From MGIIb-Q1 sp964342465 (GTDB lineage Archaea > Thermoplasmatota > Poseidoniia > Poseidoniales > Thalassarchaeaceae), in NCBI GenBank assembly GCA_964342465.1, contig CAYFFQ010000011.1:1-62948 (forward strand): DNA of 62,948 bases, read 5' to 3'. The position numbers and the translations under genes are program-made. Under the pieces are notes generated by a model. It made no database searches and was not told where the DNA came from. It saw nothing but the letters and a program-made list of their open reading frames with translations. This document shows positions 54,228-62,948 of the stretch, piece after piece. Within the stretch, counting starts at the first letter, position 1, and each line of letters opens with the position of its first letter.

Positions 54228-54641
54228 ACTATTTCAAGAAGACAGCGAGTCGTACGGGATGTCTCACCTGCATCGGAATATGACATATCGTCTCCTTGGT
54301 GAACTCATATCTGTTGATTCTGCCTTAGAATGGTGTCTGTGCGGAAAGTGGGACCTGCGCCCGAGTAGAGATGGGTGTGGCGCTGACCGCAACCCCTGCA
54401 TCCATCACATGAGACCCGCGCCCGACGAGAAATGTGAGCAAAGGCCGACAGAGTGCGGAGTGCCGCGTGGGACCCGCACCCAACGAGAGAGAAGTGATAC
54501 TGCCCAACCAACCGGCGGCCACTATCTGCCTGTGGTCTTAGTGGAAGAAAGGTGATTCTCCTAGGGATGGCTTGCGGTTCAAAGCATGATGCAACCGTTG
54601 AATGGTCAACTGATACTTGAGGACTCGCAAAGGTCTGTTCG
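54228..54641. other. Divergent intergenic region with three degenerate repeats
   Basis: There is no supported ORF. The motif GGGACCTGCGCCCGAGTAGAGATG recurs in altered form at about 54349, 54411 and 54465 (GAGACCCGCGCCCGACGAGAAATG, GGGACCCGCACCCAACGAGAGAGA). This is upstream of both flanking genes, unlike the other arrays. Confidence 0.55.
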
Positions 54642-55163
54642 ATGGAGATAGGTGAACAGATTCCGGACCTCGGATTGAAGGATGTTGATGGAACAGAAGT
54701 GCGACTTCACTCGCTGCTCGGTGATGGCTGGACGATGCTGGTGTTCTACCGCGGAAGCTGGTGCCCGATGTGCGACAAGCAACTGGCGGGTTTCGAGGAG
54801 GACGCAGAACGGTTCGCTCGACTCGGGGTGAGGTGCGTGGCGGTCAGCACGGATGGACCGAATGGTTTGGCGGCGACCCTGAAAAAGAGCGGTAGCCGCT
54901 TCCCAGTCCTCTCCGATGCTGCCGGGGCGGTGCTCGATGCGTTCGGAGTGGCTGCGACTTCGCGTGAGTGGATGGATGTGCCGGCGCTGCTGGCGCGGCC
55001 GGGAAAGTACGCTATGCCCTCGCTGTTCCTGATTTCGAATGAGGGAGAAGTTGTGATGCGTCACATCAGCCGTCGTTTCTCGCAGCGCCCAAGCAACGAT
55101 GTACTGTTGCAGAAGGTGGCTGAGGCCATTGACAAACGCACTCATCCAGTGAACAGCGCGTAG
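54642..55163 (+). CDS. Peroxiredoxin (AhpC/TSA, Bcp/PrxQ-like)
   Basis: A thiol peroxidase of 173 aa. FYRGSWCPMCDKQLAGFEE carries the peroxidatic Cys41 and a second Cys44, in the position of the usual TxxC motif (here with W-C-P-M-C). The thioredoxin-like core continues VAVSTDGPNGLAATLKKSG and PSLFLISNEGEV. It detoxifies peroxides in the cytosol using thioredoxin-like donors. ATG 54642 has no strong ribosome site. Confidence 0.9.
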   Translation: MEIGEQIPDLGLKDVDGTEVRLHSLLGDGWTMLVFYRGSWCPMCDKQLAGFEEDAERFARLGVRCVAVSTDGPNGLAATLKKSGSRFPVLSDAAGAVLDAFGVAATSREWMDVPALLARPGKYAMPSLFLISNEGEVVMRHISRRFSQRPSNDVLLQKVAEAIDKRTHPVNSA

Positions 55164-55599
55164 GGATTCGCAAGCATCTTGGTGGGCGACCTAGGGCGAA
55201 AGAAGGATAGCGGGACATGGTCCGCGGGGCAGAGCAGGATAGCGAAGATGAACGATGTTGACATGGCGTTCAAGGCCGCCTACATGGCACCCCTGGGGCA
55301 AACCCTCTGTATGAGTCGAAACCAGCAGAGGCAAGCCACCGAAGCACACAGCACCTTCACCCCATGACCCGCAGAGTTCGTTCTCACGAATAACACATTG
55401 AGTAATCGTTCGGCCATCGTCAAACGCCGCACTGCGAGACATCCACCGAAGTGGTGACGATGCTTGAGGTGAGGACTCCCGATTGGAGAGTGCTGTCGTC
55501 AGTTTGTCTTGATCAGCCCGTGCACCGTCGCGGTATCACGAATTGAAAGGGCTGAACGCTTACGAAAATTAATTGACGAGTTTCATCAAACCGAAGGCG
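55164..55599. other. Intergenic region containing the left flanking direct repeat
   Basis: There is no supported ORF in the 436 bp. It contains the left copy of the direct repeat (55411-55461) and a paired word AGGATAGCG (55205, 55231 area). Confidence 0.5.
55411..55461. repeat. Left direct repeat flanking the glycosidase-like gene pair
   Basis: It shares GGCCATCG, AACGCC and the 20-mer ACTGCGAGACATCCACCGAA with 59836-59886. The repeat ends in a hairpin CCAC-CGAA-GTGG. It is in the same orientation as its partner 4.4 kb away. Confidence 0.85.
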
Positions 55600-57105
55600 A
55601 TGGTTGCGAATCGTGTTCTTCTCTCCTGTATGCTTGCGGGGATGCTTCTGCTGGCTGGTTGCCTGCACGCAGTTGATCCTCCGCCGGGTGACGAACCGGG
55701 AGTTGAACCAAAAGACACTGATGGCGACGGAGTGCTCGATGCAGACGACCTCTGCGCTGACACGCCAGCCGGAGCGACGGTTGACCCGTCAGGTTGCACA
55801 GAGGAGCCCGAGCCCCCGATACCAGCACAAGTCGGCGTCGGAATTCATCACATCACCGAATTCTGGAGCGAGCAGGAGCAGTTGAACCAGACCGGGGCGT
55901 TGTTCATCCGCATCAACATCGTCGGGACCCACTTCGGGAACTTCGTCAATGACCGCAGCGGATATGACTGGACCGAACTTGATTCAATCGTCCTTCCGAA
56001 CGCTGACCTCGTCATATTGGCAACCGTGTATCCTACGCACAGTGGACTCGACAGTACTGCGAATCCGAAGTACCCGCAGACCGATTCCGACAAGGCTGAC
56101 TTCGAAGCTTGGCTGAATGCGCTCGCTGGCCGTTAGGGGGATGCGATTGAATACTGGCAGTTCGACAATGAGGTCAATCTTCACTGGGATACTCAAACGT
56201 TCGCGGATTATGCCGACCTTCTGGTCCTCTTCCATGATGCCATAGTACAGTTCGATACTGAGGCGAAGATAGTTCCAGCTGGAATATCAGGGGGCTCGAG
56301 CGGCTCCAGCGTTGGTTACAAGGTCGTGGACCTCTTTGACCAACTGGCAACACGTGCCGGCGATCAAGTTGATGTCATCGACATCCACCACCACAAGGCG
56401 TGGAATGAGAGCATCAACCTCGGTGACAGGGTGAGGACGCACCGCCAGCATCTCGAGACCAATAACGCCAACATCTCGGATGTCGAGTTCGTGGTCACCG
56501 AATCCTCGACTTGGAACGACAACCCCGAGAATCCCAATCACCTACCACAGACCGAGGTTGAGCAGGCGGCGTATGCTGTAACGAGCATCTATTCGGCGCT
56601 TGCCGCGAACGTGTCATTCGTCGTTTTCGGAACCCTCCAGGACCGAGTCACGTGGAAGGGTAATGATGAGTTACACAAGTTCAACCTGAATGGCGTATTC
56701 TACAACGAGTCGAAGACCTACTCCGATGGTAGCACTGGGAAATCCGGACCCAAGGAGGTTGGCTGGACCCTGCACCTGCTTCTGGCGCTGACCGCCGGTC
56801 TCGCTCTGGGTGATGTCACATTGGTTGATAGTGGAGACTCCAACATACTGCGAATTGATGTGGCTGGACCGAATCCCCATTCCGTCGTCTGGTACACCGG
56901 TTCTGGGTCTTATGAAGCGACAGTGGCGGCGCCCGCGGGTGTGAGCACAGTCACAGTTCTTGACAGTACACCGACCAACACCACGGCATGGCCACCGATT
57001 GATGCCTATGCCGCATTCTCTTCCATGACTGCAACTCCCGACGGCGGACAGATCACGTTGACCCTGACCGCCGACATGCCGCTATTCCTGTTTTTTGGAA
57101 CCTGA
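55600..57105 (+). pseudogene. Secreted glycoside-hydrolase-like lipoprotein interrupted by in-frame TAG
   Basis: The N-terminus is a lipoprotein signal (LLLAGC), then one TSP3-type calcium loop (DTDGDGVLDADDLC), then a TIM-barrel-like domain. TAG at 56134-56136 stops the frame after WLNALAGR, yet the same frame continues immediately with GDAIEYWQFDNEVNLHWD and runs to 57105. Clan GH-A-like catalytic residues, NE in FDNEVN and the Glu in VVTESS, both lie after the stop. Without the TAG it would be about 501 codons. Start ATG 55600 with GAAGG upstream. It is either a recent pseudogene, a sequencing error or a suppressed stop. Confidence 0.78.
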
Positions 57106-57132
57106 CGAGGAATAAATGGAGTTGAATAGGTT

Positions 57133-59826
57133 TTGACTGGACAAGCGCATCTCAGCAAACAATTTCTTGCGTTGCTCATAGTTGTGAGTATGCTTGCTGG
57201 AGTTATTATCATCACTGATTTTGATGAAAGTGATGGCGTGATGGATGCGAGCGGTCCGGTTGACAGCGACAGCGACGGCGTCGATGACGAGAACGACAAG
57301 TGCCCCGACACCCTCGCGGGCACGGAGGTGGATGAGTTTGGTTGTGCAGTCGTCGCACCACCTACGGACACGGATGGCGACGGCGTCGATGACGAGAACG
57401 ACCAGTGCCCGGACACAGCGAGCGCTGCAACTGTCGACCCTTCCGGCTGCTCCGCCACACAACTCGACTCGGACGGCGACGGCGTCGATGACGAGAACGA
57501 CCAGTGCCCCGACACAGCGAGCGCTGCAACTGTCTACCCTTCCGGCTGCTCCGCCACACAACTTGACTCGGACGGCGATGGCGTCGATGACGAGAACGAC
57601 CAGTGCCCCGACACGGCGAGCGCTGCGACTGTCGACCCTTCCGGCTGCTCCGCCACACAACTTGACTCGGACGGCGATGGCGTCGATGACGAGAACGACC
57701 AGTGCCCCGACACGGCGAGCGCTGCGACTGTCGACCCTTCCGGCTGCTCCGCCGCACAACTCGACTCGGACGGCGACGGCGTCGATGACGAGAACGACCA
57801 GTGCCCCGTCACTCCTCCGGGAACTCAAGTTGATGCCGATGGTTGTGAGATCGACTATCCTACTCCACCGCCTCCTCCTCCTGATGCAACCCACTTCGAT
57901 TTCGGCAACTGGTTGCAGCCGGCCGCGGTCCCTGACAAGTACACGATGTTCGATTCCGACACAGGCTGGGAGACTGTAACTGCAGAAATCGATGCACTGA
58001 GCTTCCCGATCGCCAAAATCAAGGACGACCGCAACAACAACGTCTCCGCCATCATCAACTTCACCGACACTCACGGCATCAAACTCGTGGTCGTCGGTGG
58101 AGGCACACTTGGCATCCAGACCAACTGTGATGATACCAACGGGGAGGAGAGCGCCCGGCGCGAACTCATCAAGATGCAATACATCTACGACTTGGGGGGT
58201 GAGGTCGACTACCTCTCATTGGACGGCCCGATATCTCGCGTCATCGACAAGGGGAGGAATGGAAACTGTGGTTTCACTCTCAACCAATCGATAGAGGAAT
58301 TGGTGGACTACATCCAGGCGATTCATGCTGCGCACCCGGACATCGGTATCGGCTGGTTGCCGAACCTCCCGAACTGGGCTTATGGGAACCATACCCGCTA
58401 TCACTGCAACCGGGTGGGTTGGAGCGACCACACATTCGACTTCGTGCTTGAAGAGCTGTTCTCGGCGTTGGCGGACGTCAACGAGTCATTCGCCTACGTG
58501 CTGGTCGACCATCCATGGGGCTACGCTTCCGCGACGCATGTTGCAGACTGCGATTACGATGTGACCACGGTCGACTGGATCCAGCGGCTCATCGACCTTG
58601 AGAACCAAGTGAAAGGACATGGGCTTCCGTTCGGGTTGATCTACAATTCCGAACTCGGTGGAACATCGAGCAACGCGGAGTTCCACAATGAGAGCCTGGC
58701 ATACATCACCGCCTACCAGAACCATGGTGGCTCGCCCGACATCCGCATGATCAACAGCTGGTACGAATTCCCGAGCGTGAATCTTCCCGAGACCGAGCCG
58801 TACACACTGACCAACACGATGCTCGCCGCGCTTTCGATTCTCGAATCCGAGCCGACAGCATCCGAATTCCGATTCGCGAACTGGATGCATCCCAACGGCG
58901 CTGGAGGCAAGGCCGCCATGTTCAACGAGACCGAGCAATGGGACGAGACGCTGGCCGGCATCGACGCGTTCGGCTTCTTCATCGCCGAGGTCGCAAACGT
59001 GCGCACCAATCTCACCCCCATCGTGGATGTCCTGCGAGCGCATGATGTCGACATCGTTGTCGAGGGAGGGGGCACCCTGAACTTCGGCGGCTGCAACGAC
59101 CAGAACGGCGAGAAATCGGCAGCCATTGAATTGGCGAAGATTGAAAGAATCTATGAGGCGGGAGGAGAACTTGACTACTTCACTATGGATGGACCCATTT
59201 CGAGAGTGATTGAGGGAGGTAGGGACAACAACTGCGGTTTCACACTCAACCAGTCGGTTGATGAGTTGGTTGATTACATGCAGACGATGCACGCTGCGCA
59301 CCCGGACATCGGAATCGGCTTGCTGGTCAACTTCCCCAACTGGGCATACGGAGGTAACGAAGCCTACCAATGCAACAACACCAACTGGGGCAACGGAATC
59401 GATTATCATGACGTGCTGGAGGCGGCCATCGCGGCTGTCGCGGCCGCGGGTGAGGAATTCGCATACTTCATCGCCGACAATCCGTGGGGGTATGCTTCGG
59501 GAACGCACGATTCCGTCTGTTCACACGATGTGAGTGAAATCGACTGGTTCGGGCAGATTCTCGCACTCGAGACACAGGTGAAGAGCCACGGCATACCCTT
59601 CGGGCTGACCTACAACTCTGAACTCGGTGGAATCTCCGACAATGCCACCTTCTACAATCAGACCCTCGAATACATTCTGGCGTACCAGGCCTACGGGGGT
59701 TCACCCGACATCCGTAACGTGGAGTCGTGGTACGAGTACCCGACTGAGAATCGACCGGAAGAGGAGAAGTACACCTTCACCAACCTGATGCTCGCAGCGC
59801 TCGCCATCCTCGAGAAGGATGATTGA
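57133..59826 (+). CDS. Secreted TSP3-repeat protein with duplicated glycosidase-like domain
   Basis: An 897-aa exported protein. After a hydrophobic anchor (FLALLIVVSMLAGVIII) come six calcium-binding TSP3 loops (DSDGDGVDDENDQCPD), four of them near-identical, a PPPPPP linker and two copies of a roughly 300-aa domain (about 250-550 and 575-895) sharing phrases such as LDGPISRVI, GNCGFTLNQS, HAAHPDIGIG, PNWAYG, HPWGYAS and YNSELGG. The domain looks like a TIM-barrel glycosidase but has no NE motif that I can place. Start TTG 57133 lies 27 bp after the preceding frame. Confidence 0.82.
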   Translation: MTGQAHLSKQFLALLIVVSMLAGVIIITDFDESDGVMDASGPVDSDSDGVDDENDKCPDTLAGTEVDEFGCAVVAPPTDTDGDGVDDENDQCPDTASAATVDPSGCSATQLDSDGDGVDDENDQCPDTASAATVYPSGCSATQLDSDGDGVDDENDQCPDTASAATVDPSGCSATQLDSDGDGVDDENDQCPDTASAATVDPSGCSAAQLDSDGDGVDDENDQCPVTPPGTQVDADGCEIDYPTPPPPPPDATHFDFGNWLQPAAVPDKYTMFDSDTGWETVTAEIDALSFPIAKIKDDRNNNVSAIINFTDTHGIKLVVVGGGTLGIQTNCDDTNGEESARRELIKMQYIYDLGGEVDYLSLDGPISRVIDKGRNGNCGFTLNQSIEELVDYIQAIHAAHPDIGIGWLPNLPNWAYGNHTRYHCNRVGWSDHTFDFVLEELFSALADVNESFAYVLVDHPWGYASATHVADCDYDVTTVDWIQRLIDLENQVKGHGLPFGLIYNSELGGTSSNAEFHNESLAYITAYQNHGGSPDIRMINSWYEFPSVNLPETEPYTLTNTMLAALSILESEPTASEFRFANWMHPNGAGGKAAMFNETEQWDETLAGIDAFGFFIAEVANVRTNLTPIVDVLRAHDVDIVVEGGGTLNFGGCNDQNGEKSAAIELAKIERIYEAGGELDYFTMDGPISRVIEGGRDNNCGFTLNQSVDELVDYMQTMHAAHPDIGIGLLVNFPNWAYGGNEAYQCNNTNWGNGIDYHDVLEAAIAAVAAAGEEFAYFIADNPWGYASGTHDSVCSHDVSEIDWFGQILALETQVKSHGIPFGLTYNSELGGISDNATFYNQTLEYILAYQAYGGSPDIRNVESWYEYPTENRPEEEKYTFTNLMLAALAILEKDD
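57367..57762. repeat. Four near-identical 99-bp coding repeats (TSP3 loops)
   Basis: Copies start at 57367, 57466, 57565 and 57664 and continue partly into a fifth. Each encodes a 33-residue unit beginning D-S/T-DGDGVDDENDQCPD. Silent differences are few, so the expansion is recent or homogenised; one copy has Tyr for Asp (TVYPSG). Confidence 0.95.
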
Positions 59827-59835
59827 GTAAGCCTC

Positions 59836-59886
59836 GGGCCATCGAGGAACGCCTTACTGCGAGACATCCACCGAACGGTGGGAATC
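59836..59886. repeat. Right direct repeat flanking the glycosidase-like gene pair
   Basis: It matches 55411-55461 in blocks, with 20 identical consecutive bases. The terminal hairpin here is CCACC-GAAC-GGTGG; the stem differs in sequence from the left copy but pairing is kept. A GGTG...CACC hairpin followed by eight A residues (near 59925) lies just beyond. Confidence 0.85.
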
Positions 59887-59933
59887 GGAGCGGTGTGAAA
59901 CAATCTCACCGAGTAGGTGAAAAAAAATGGCAC

Positions 59934-60554
59934 TCATACGAGTGACCAGTCGTAGGGCATCCACTCTATGCGCCGATGAGAATCAAGAAACCAGTCTCGG
60001 TCAGTTTCTGGCAGTTTCTCGGCGATGAATGCGATAACACCCTTGATACCACCGAAGTCGCGAGCATACCACTTGAATATGCGTGACAGGCGGATGACCC
60101 CCTCCTCGCGGTCGAGTTGCACACCGCTTGGGCTGGAGAGAAAATTTTGGGTGGCCATTTCCAGTTCATCATTGAGAGACTCACCCCGATAGAGCCCTTC
60201 CTTCAACGGCGGACACGATGCTGAAGCACAGTTGAGTGCGAAATGGATGCGTGGTTCAGAGAACCGCCGCCTCAGCCAGCGGTTCTCCAGCGAATAGAGG
60301 CTGATACGCCGTCCGCCTACCACCACCCTCGACAGCAAAAAGAAGCGGATGAAGTTGAATGGGTCGGAGAGGCCGCGGCGGCTGAATCGGGGCGAGTTTT
60401 GACAGAATCGTTGCACGAGGCCGAGAACGCTCAGGTTGTAGGCGTTGATGAGAAAAGCGAGACGGTCATCATCATCAGTGATGCTCCATGGTTCGGTCTG
60501 CGCCACCCATGTCAGCCTCTCTTCTATGTCGGGACGGATTGCAGGCGCCGACAT
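59934..60554 (-). CDS. DUF547 protein
   Basis: A 206-aa protein matching the DUF547 pattern: LAFLINAYNLSVL, PFNFIRFFLLSR...V.G..ISLYSLEN, then IHFALNCASASCPPLKEGLY (the NCAS..CP hallmark) and FLSSPSGVQLDREEGVIRLSRIFKWYARDFGG. The domain has a papain-like or transglutaminase-like arrangement of Cys and His, but no activity is established. No signal peptide is visible in this copy. Start ATG 60554, divergent from the DUF3179 gene. Confidence 0.85.
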   Translation of the reverse strand: MSAPAIRPDIEERLTWVAQTEPWSITDDDDRLAFLINAYNLSVLGLVQRFCQNSPRFSRRGLSDPFNFIRFFLLSRVVVGGRRISLYSLENRWLRRRFSEPRIHFALNCASASCPPLKEGLYRGESLNDELEMATQNFLSSPSGVQLDREEGVIRLSRIFKWYARDFGGIKGVIAFIAEKLPETDRDWFLDSHRRIEWMPYDWSLV

Positions 60555-60697
60555 TCTTTCATCCCTCTGCCACGGCGGCCCCTACCATTCTGGTGGACAT
60601 GCCATTTAGGGCTTCAACCTTCATGTTGCCCTTGACCCTTCAGCAGAGGCTGTAACCCATCCAAGCAACCGATTAGTGCGCCAGAGGCGTCAGAGGA

Positions 60698-62948
60698 ATG
60701 ATGGATAAACGAGAGAATGGCATTATGCAACGACCGGTCGCGCTGGTGTTGGTGCTGCTGCTGGTAGCAGGAACTGCCAGCCTGCTGGCGGCGGCGAAGA
60801 ACCATGATGTGGAGAACTCGGATATCATATATGTGATACCGATGGACGCAATACCGGCGATTGACAACCCACAGTGGGATGATGGAGAGTGGCTTGACCC
60901 AGATGACAAGGTGATCGTTCATTGGCTGGAAAATGGCTCAGCGAAGGCTTATCCGCTGGCAATCCTCAACTGGCATGAGATCGCCAATGACATGGTTGAC
61001 GGACGAGCCCTCGCCATCACTTGGTGTCCTCTGTGCGGCACCTCAATCAGTTGGAACCGAACCATCGATGGGAACGTCACCACCTTCGGTGTCTCAGGGA
61101 AGCTCTACCAGAACACGATGGTGATGTACGACCGGGAGACTGAGTCGCTCTGGTCCCAACACACTGGAGTCGCTCTCGAAGGAGTGCATGTGGGAGACCA
61201 CCTACAATGGGAGAGCAACCTACTCACCACCGCCGGCTGGATCCGTCAGCAGACCGATGAGGTGCTCTTCCTCGCTCGACCAACCACGAATGGAAACTTT
61301 GATCGCGACTATGGAATGAATCCCTACCCTAGTTACGAGTCATCACCCGATATCTGGTTCCCTGTTGGTGATGTTGCACCTGGCACACTTCCCCCCAAGG
61401 AGTGGGTCATCGGCTATCTCCCCGAAGGGTCGGACCCAGTGGCGCTTCCGAGGGATGAGTTGATGGAAAACATCCCCACGCTGCTGCCATATGGAAACGA
61501 CAGTGCTCTAGCGCTGATGCACATGGGCGATGTGCGCATCTACCGCTGGAACAACTCCACCACGGCTCAGGTCCAAGGTGATACCCTGCTCACTGATGAT
61601 GGGGCATGGTCGGTCGGCAACGGGAGTGTGCTTGCGGGTGACCTTGACCCGCTCGTTGTGGTACCGTTTGTCCGCAACTTCTGGTTCGGCTGGTATGACT
61701 TCCATCCAGACACTTTGCTATTCCAAGGTCCGTGGACCCCACCTCTAGAACTAGGGGTTCCACCCGATATACCCCCCGAGGTTCCACCAGATGATACTGA
61801 GAACGAGACTGCCCCTCCTGTGGAAGACAACAACTCAGAGTTGGTGCAGCCCCCCGATGACCAAGACTTGCCAGCGCCGCGACTAACCGTTGAACTGACT
61901 GCACAAGATGGCGGATTCCAAGTTCGTACCCATGGTGACCACTCCACACTCTCCCTCGAACTGCGCCGGGCCGATGACACCCTCCTGTTGAGTGATGAAG
62001 GCACTCCGGTCGGAGAACAGACTGGATTTGACCTCGATAACGTGGAGTGGGTCGTGACGCCGACTGTTGAGGAACAGGTCGGTCTTGCGCGCAATCTGAC
62101 CATCGTCGATTTCGCCGCCTCATGGTGCTCCTTCTGCTCTCTTCAGTTCGATGTACTCGATGACTGGCAGGCAGAAAATTCCGGATATAATGTGGTCACC
62201 GTCTGGGCTGATGCGGGTGAGACGAACGAAAGTTGGGCGCAGGCGGGGTTCGACAAACTTGTGGATTGGCCAGTCATCAATGACAACGCCTCGCTCTATC
62301 GCCACCTCGGTTCCATTCCGCTGCCAGCGGTGGCGCTGCTCGACTCGGACGGACGACTGCTTGACCTGCATGTAGGACTTGCATCAGAAGAAGTGTTAAC
62401 CAAACTAGCGACCAGTGAAGGAAGTAGTGTGGCCGGCCACATCCATGATTGGAATATCTCTTCCGAACAGGTGGAGGCCGCCAATGGTGGGACACTGGAC
62501 ATACTCTCCGCTGGAGAGGTGCTGCAATCTCTACCCATTGGACTGTTCTCGCAAGTCGAGGATACGGAGACGGTGACGAATGACGGTACTGAGACCACAT
62601 CCAACGGGGGAGATATCAGTAGTGAGAAGGCATCCGAACCAGGAGACTACTGGGTGGCGTTTTTCGCTCTTCTCGCTCTATTGACGGTATTGTTTCTCCT
62701 CACCAAATTCGCAGGCGTGGATGAACTATCCTCTGACCCAGATTTCCTCGCTGGTGACCGAGATTCCCCTATTGGTGACCAAGACTCCCTCGCTGTTGAC
62801 CGAGATTCCCCTTTTGGTGACCGAGATTCCCCTTTTGGTGACCGAGATTCCCCTATTGGTGACCAAGACTCCCTCGCTGGTGACCGAGATTCCCCTTTTG
62901 GTGACCGAGATTCCCCTATTGGTGACCAAGACTCCCTCGCTGGTGACC
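60698..62948 (+). CDS. Exported DUF3179-thioredoxin fusion with heptad-repeat tail, 3' end off the window
   Basis: A membrane protein of at least 750 aa. An N-terminal signal or anchor (VALVLVLLLVAGTASLLAA) is followed by a DUF3179 domain (WCPLCGTSISWNR, TFGVSGKLYQNTMVMYDRETESLWSQ in parts), a Pro-rich acidic linker, a thioredoxin-like domain with FAASWCSFCSLQ (CxxC), a second membrane helix (YWVAFFALLALLTVLFLLTKF) and a cytoplasmic tail of 7-residue repeats still running at the window edge. DUF3179 proteins are suspected metal or redox proteins. ATGs at 60698, 60701 and 60725 are all in frame. Confidence 0.82.
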   Translation, partial: MMDKRENGIMQRPVALVLVLLLVAGTASLLAAAKNHDVENSDIIYVIPMDAIPAIDNPQWDDGEWLDPDDKVIVHWLENGSAKAYPLAILNWHEIANDMVDGRALAITWCPLCGTSISWNRTIDGNVTTFGVSGKLYQNTMVMYDRETESLWSQHTGVALEGVHVGDHLQWESNLLTTAGWIRQQTDEVLFLARPTTNGNFDRDYGMNPYPSYESSPDIWFPVGDVAPGTLPPKEWVIGYLPEGSDPVALPRDELMENIPTLLPYGNDSALALMHMGDVRIYRWNNSTTAQVQGDTLLTDDGAWSVGNGSVLAGDLDPLVVVPFVRNFWFGWYDFHPDTLLFQGPWTPPLELGVPPDIPPEVPPDDTENETAPPVEDNNSELVQPPDDQDLPAPRLTVELTAQDGGFQVRTHGDHSTLSLELRRADDTLLLSDEGTPVGEQTGFDLDNVEWVVTPTVEEQVGLARNLTIVDFAASWCSFCSLQFDVLDDWQAENSGYNVVTVWADAGETNESWAQAGFDKLVDWPVINDNASLYRHLGSIPLPAVALLDSDGRLLDLHVGLASEEVLTKLATSEGSSVAGHIHDWNISSEQVEAANGGTLDILSAGEVLQSLPIGLFSQVEDTETVTNDGTETTSNGGDISSEKASEPGDYWVAFFALLALLTVLFLLTKFAGVDELSSDPDFLAGDRDSPIGDQDSLAVDRDSPFGDRDSPFGDRDSPIGDQDSLAGDRDSPFGDRDSPIGDQDSLAGD
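62739..62948 (+). repeat. 21-bp in-frame tandem repeat at the 3' end of the DUF3179 gene
   Basis: Units encode GDRDSPI, GDQDSLA and GDRDSPF heptads, arranged partly in a 63-bp higher-order pattern. At least nine units are visible and the array continues past the window end. Confidence 0.9.

Noticed and set aside
55600..57105. Pyrrolysine read-through of the TAG codon
   Set aside because: No pyl genes or PYLIS-like element seen, and neighbouring genes do not use internal TAG; an error or pseudogene is simpler.
57082..59508. Long minus-strand ORFs opposite the TSP3/glycosidase-like gene
   Set aside because: Their sequences repeat with the sense 99-bp units and lack family features; they are shadows of the coding strand.
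1..62948. tRNA or rRNA genes
   Set aside because: No cloverleaf with a GGTTC-type T arm or conserved rRNA stretch was found in the intergenic regions I read; a covariance-model scan would be decisive.

Overview
This 62.9 kb scaffold is archaeal. It carries the euryarchaeal order ftsZ, secE, spt5, L11, L1, P0 (L10), P1 (L12), together with a TFB-like factor, an archaeosine-type radical SAM enzyme (RaSEA family), an AK6-type adenylate kinase and a CDP-alcohol phosphatidyltransferase. The mixture of an archaeal information core, bacterial-type genes (dnaJ, an AddA/AddB-like helicase-nuclease pair, peroxiredoxin), several secreted multidomain proteins with thrombospondin-type-3 calcium repeats, and acidic linkers best fits a marine Thermoplasmatota lineage such as Marine Group II (Poseidoniales). 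That assignment is an inference, because no rRNA gene is present. A run of exactly 100 Ns shows this is an assembled scaffold.

Layout. 1-6.4 kb: partial dnaJ, an amidohydrolase, a rhomboid-like protein, a PI-PLC-like lipoprotein, a Ca2+/H+ antiporter and a stand-alone Lrp ligand-binding domain. 6.5-16.1 kb: AK6 kinase and lipid synthase, a giant secreted protein with an acidic-basic tail, and a beta-propeller/TSP3 protein. 16.3-21.4 kb: the cell-division, secretion and ribosome-stalk cluster. 21.5-37.3 kb: exported proteins, a pair of SPFH proteins, a YchF-type GTPase, a heme-copper-oxidase-like membrane protein, RaSEA, an MFS carrier, a hexapeptide transferase, an alpha/beta hydrolase, a coiled-coil protein and an M20 peptidase. 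37.6-47.0 kb: the AddB-AddA operon. 47.7-54.2 kb: the TFB-like factor, an exported thioredoxin-fold protein and two paralogous zinc-finger proteins of unknown family, one split by the N gap. 54.6-62.9 kb: peroxiredoxin, two secreted glycosidase-like proteins flanked by direct repeats, a DUF547 protein and a DUF3179-thioredoxin fusion running off the end.

The most striking structural signal is a set of unrelated tandem repeats (10 to 81 bp units) placed just after gene 3' ends (near 3.1, 4.5, 25.6, 27.3, 33.8, 37.4 and 50.2 kb). Two of these sets carry copies of the neighbouring gene's last codons and stop codon. Other repeats lie inside coding regions (43.6, 57.4 and 62.7 kb).

Protein-level oddities include an L11 reduced to its C-terminal domain, an Spt5 with a Nudix-like N-terminal extension, a DnaJ with a four-cysteine zinc module, and an oxidase-subunit-I-like protein that lacks most metal-ligand histidines and ends in a SAP-like motif. 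No tRNA, rRNA, CRISPR array or insertion sequence was recognised. All identifications come from reading motifs; no database search was run.
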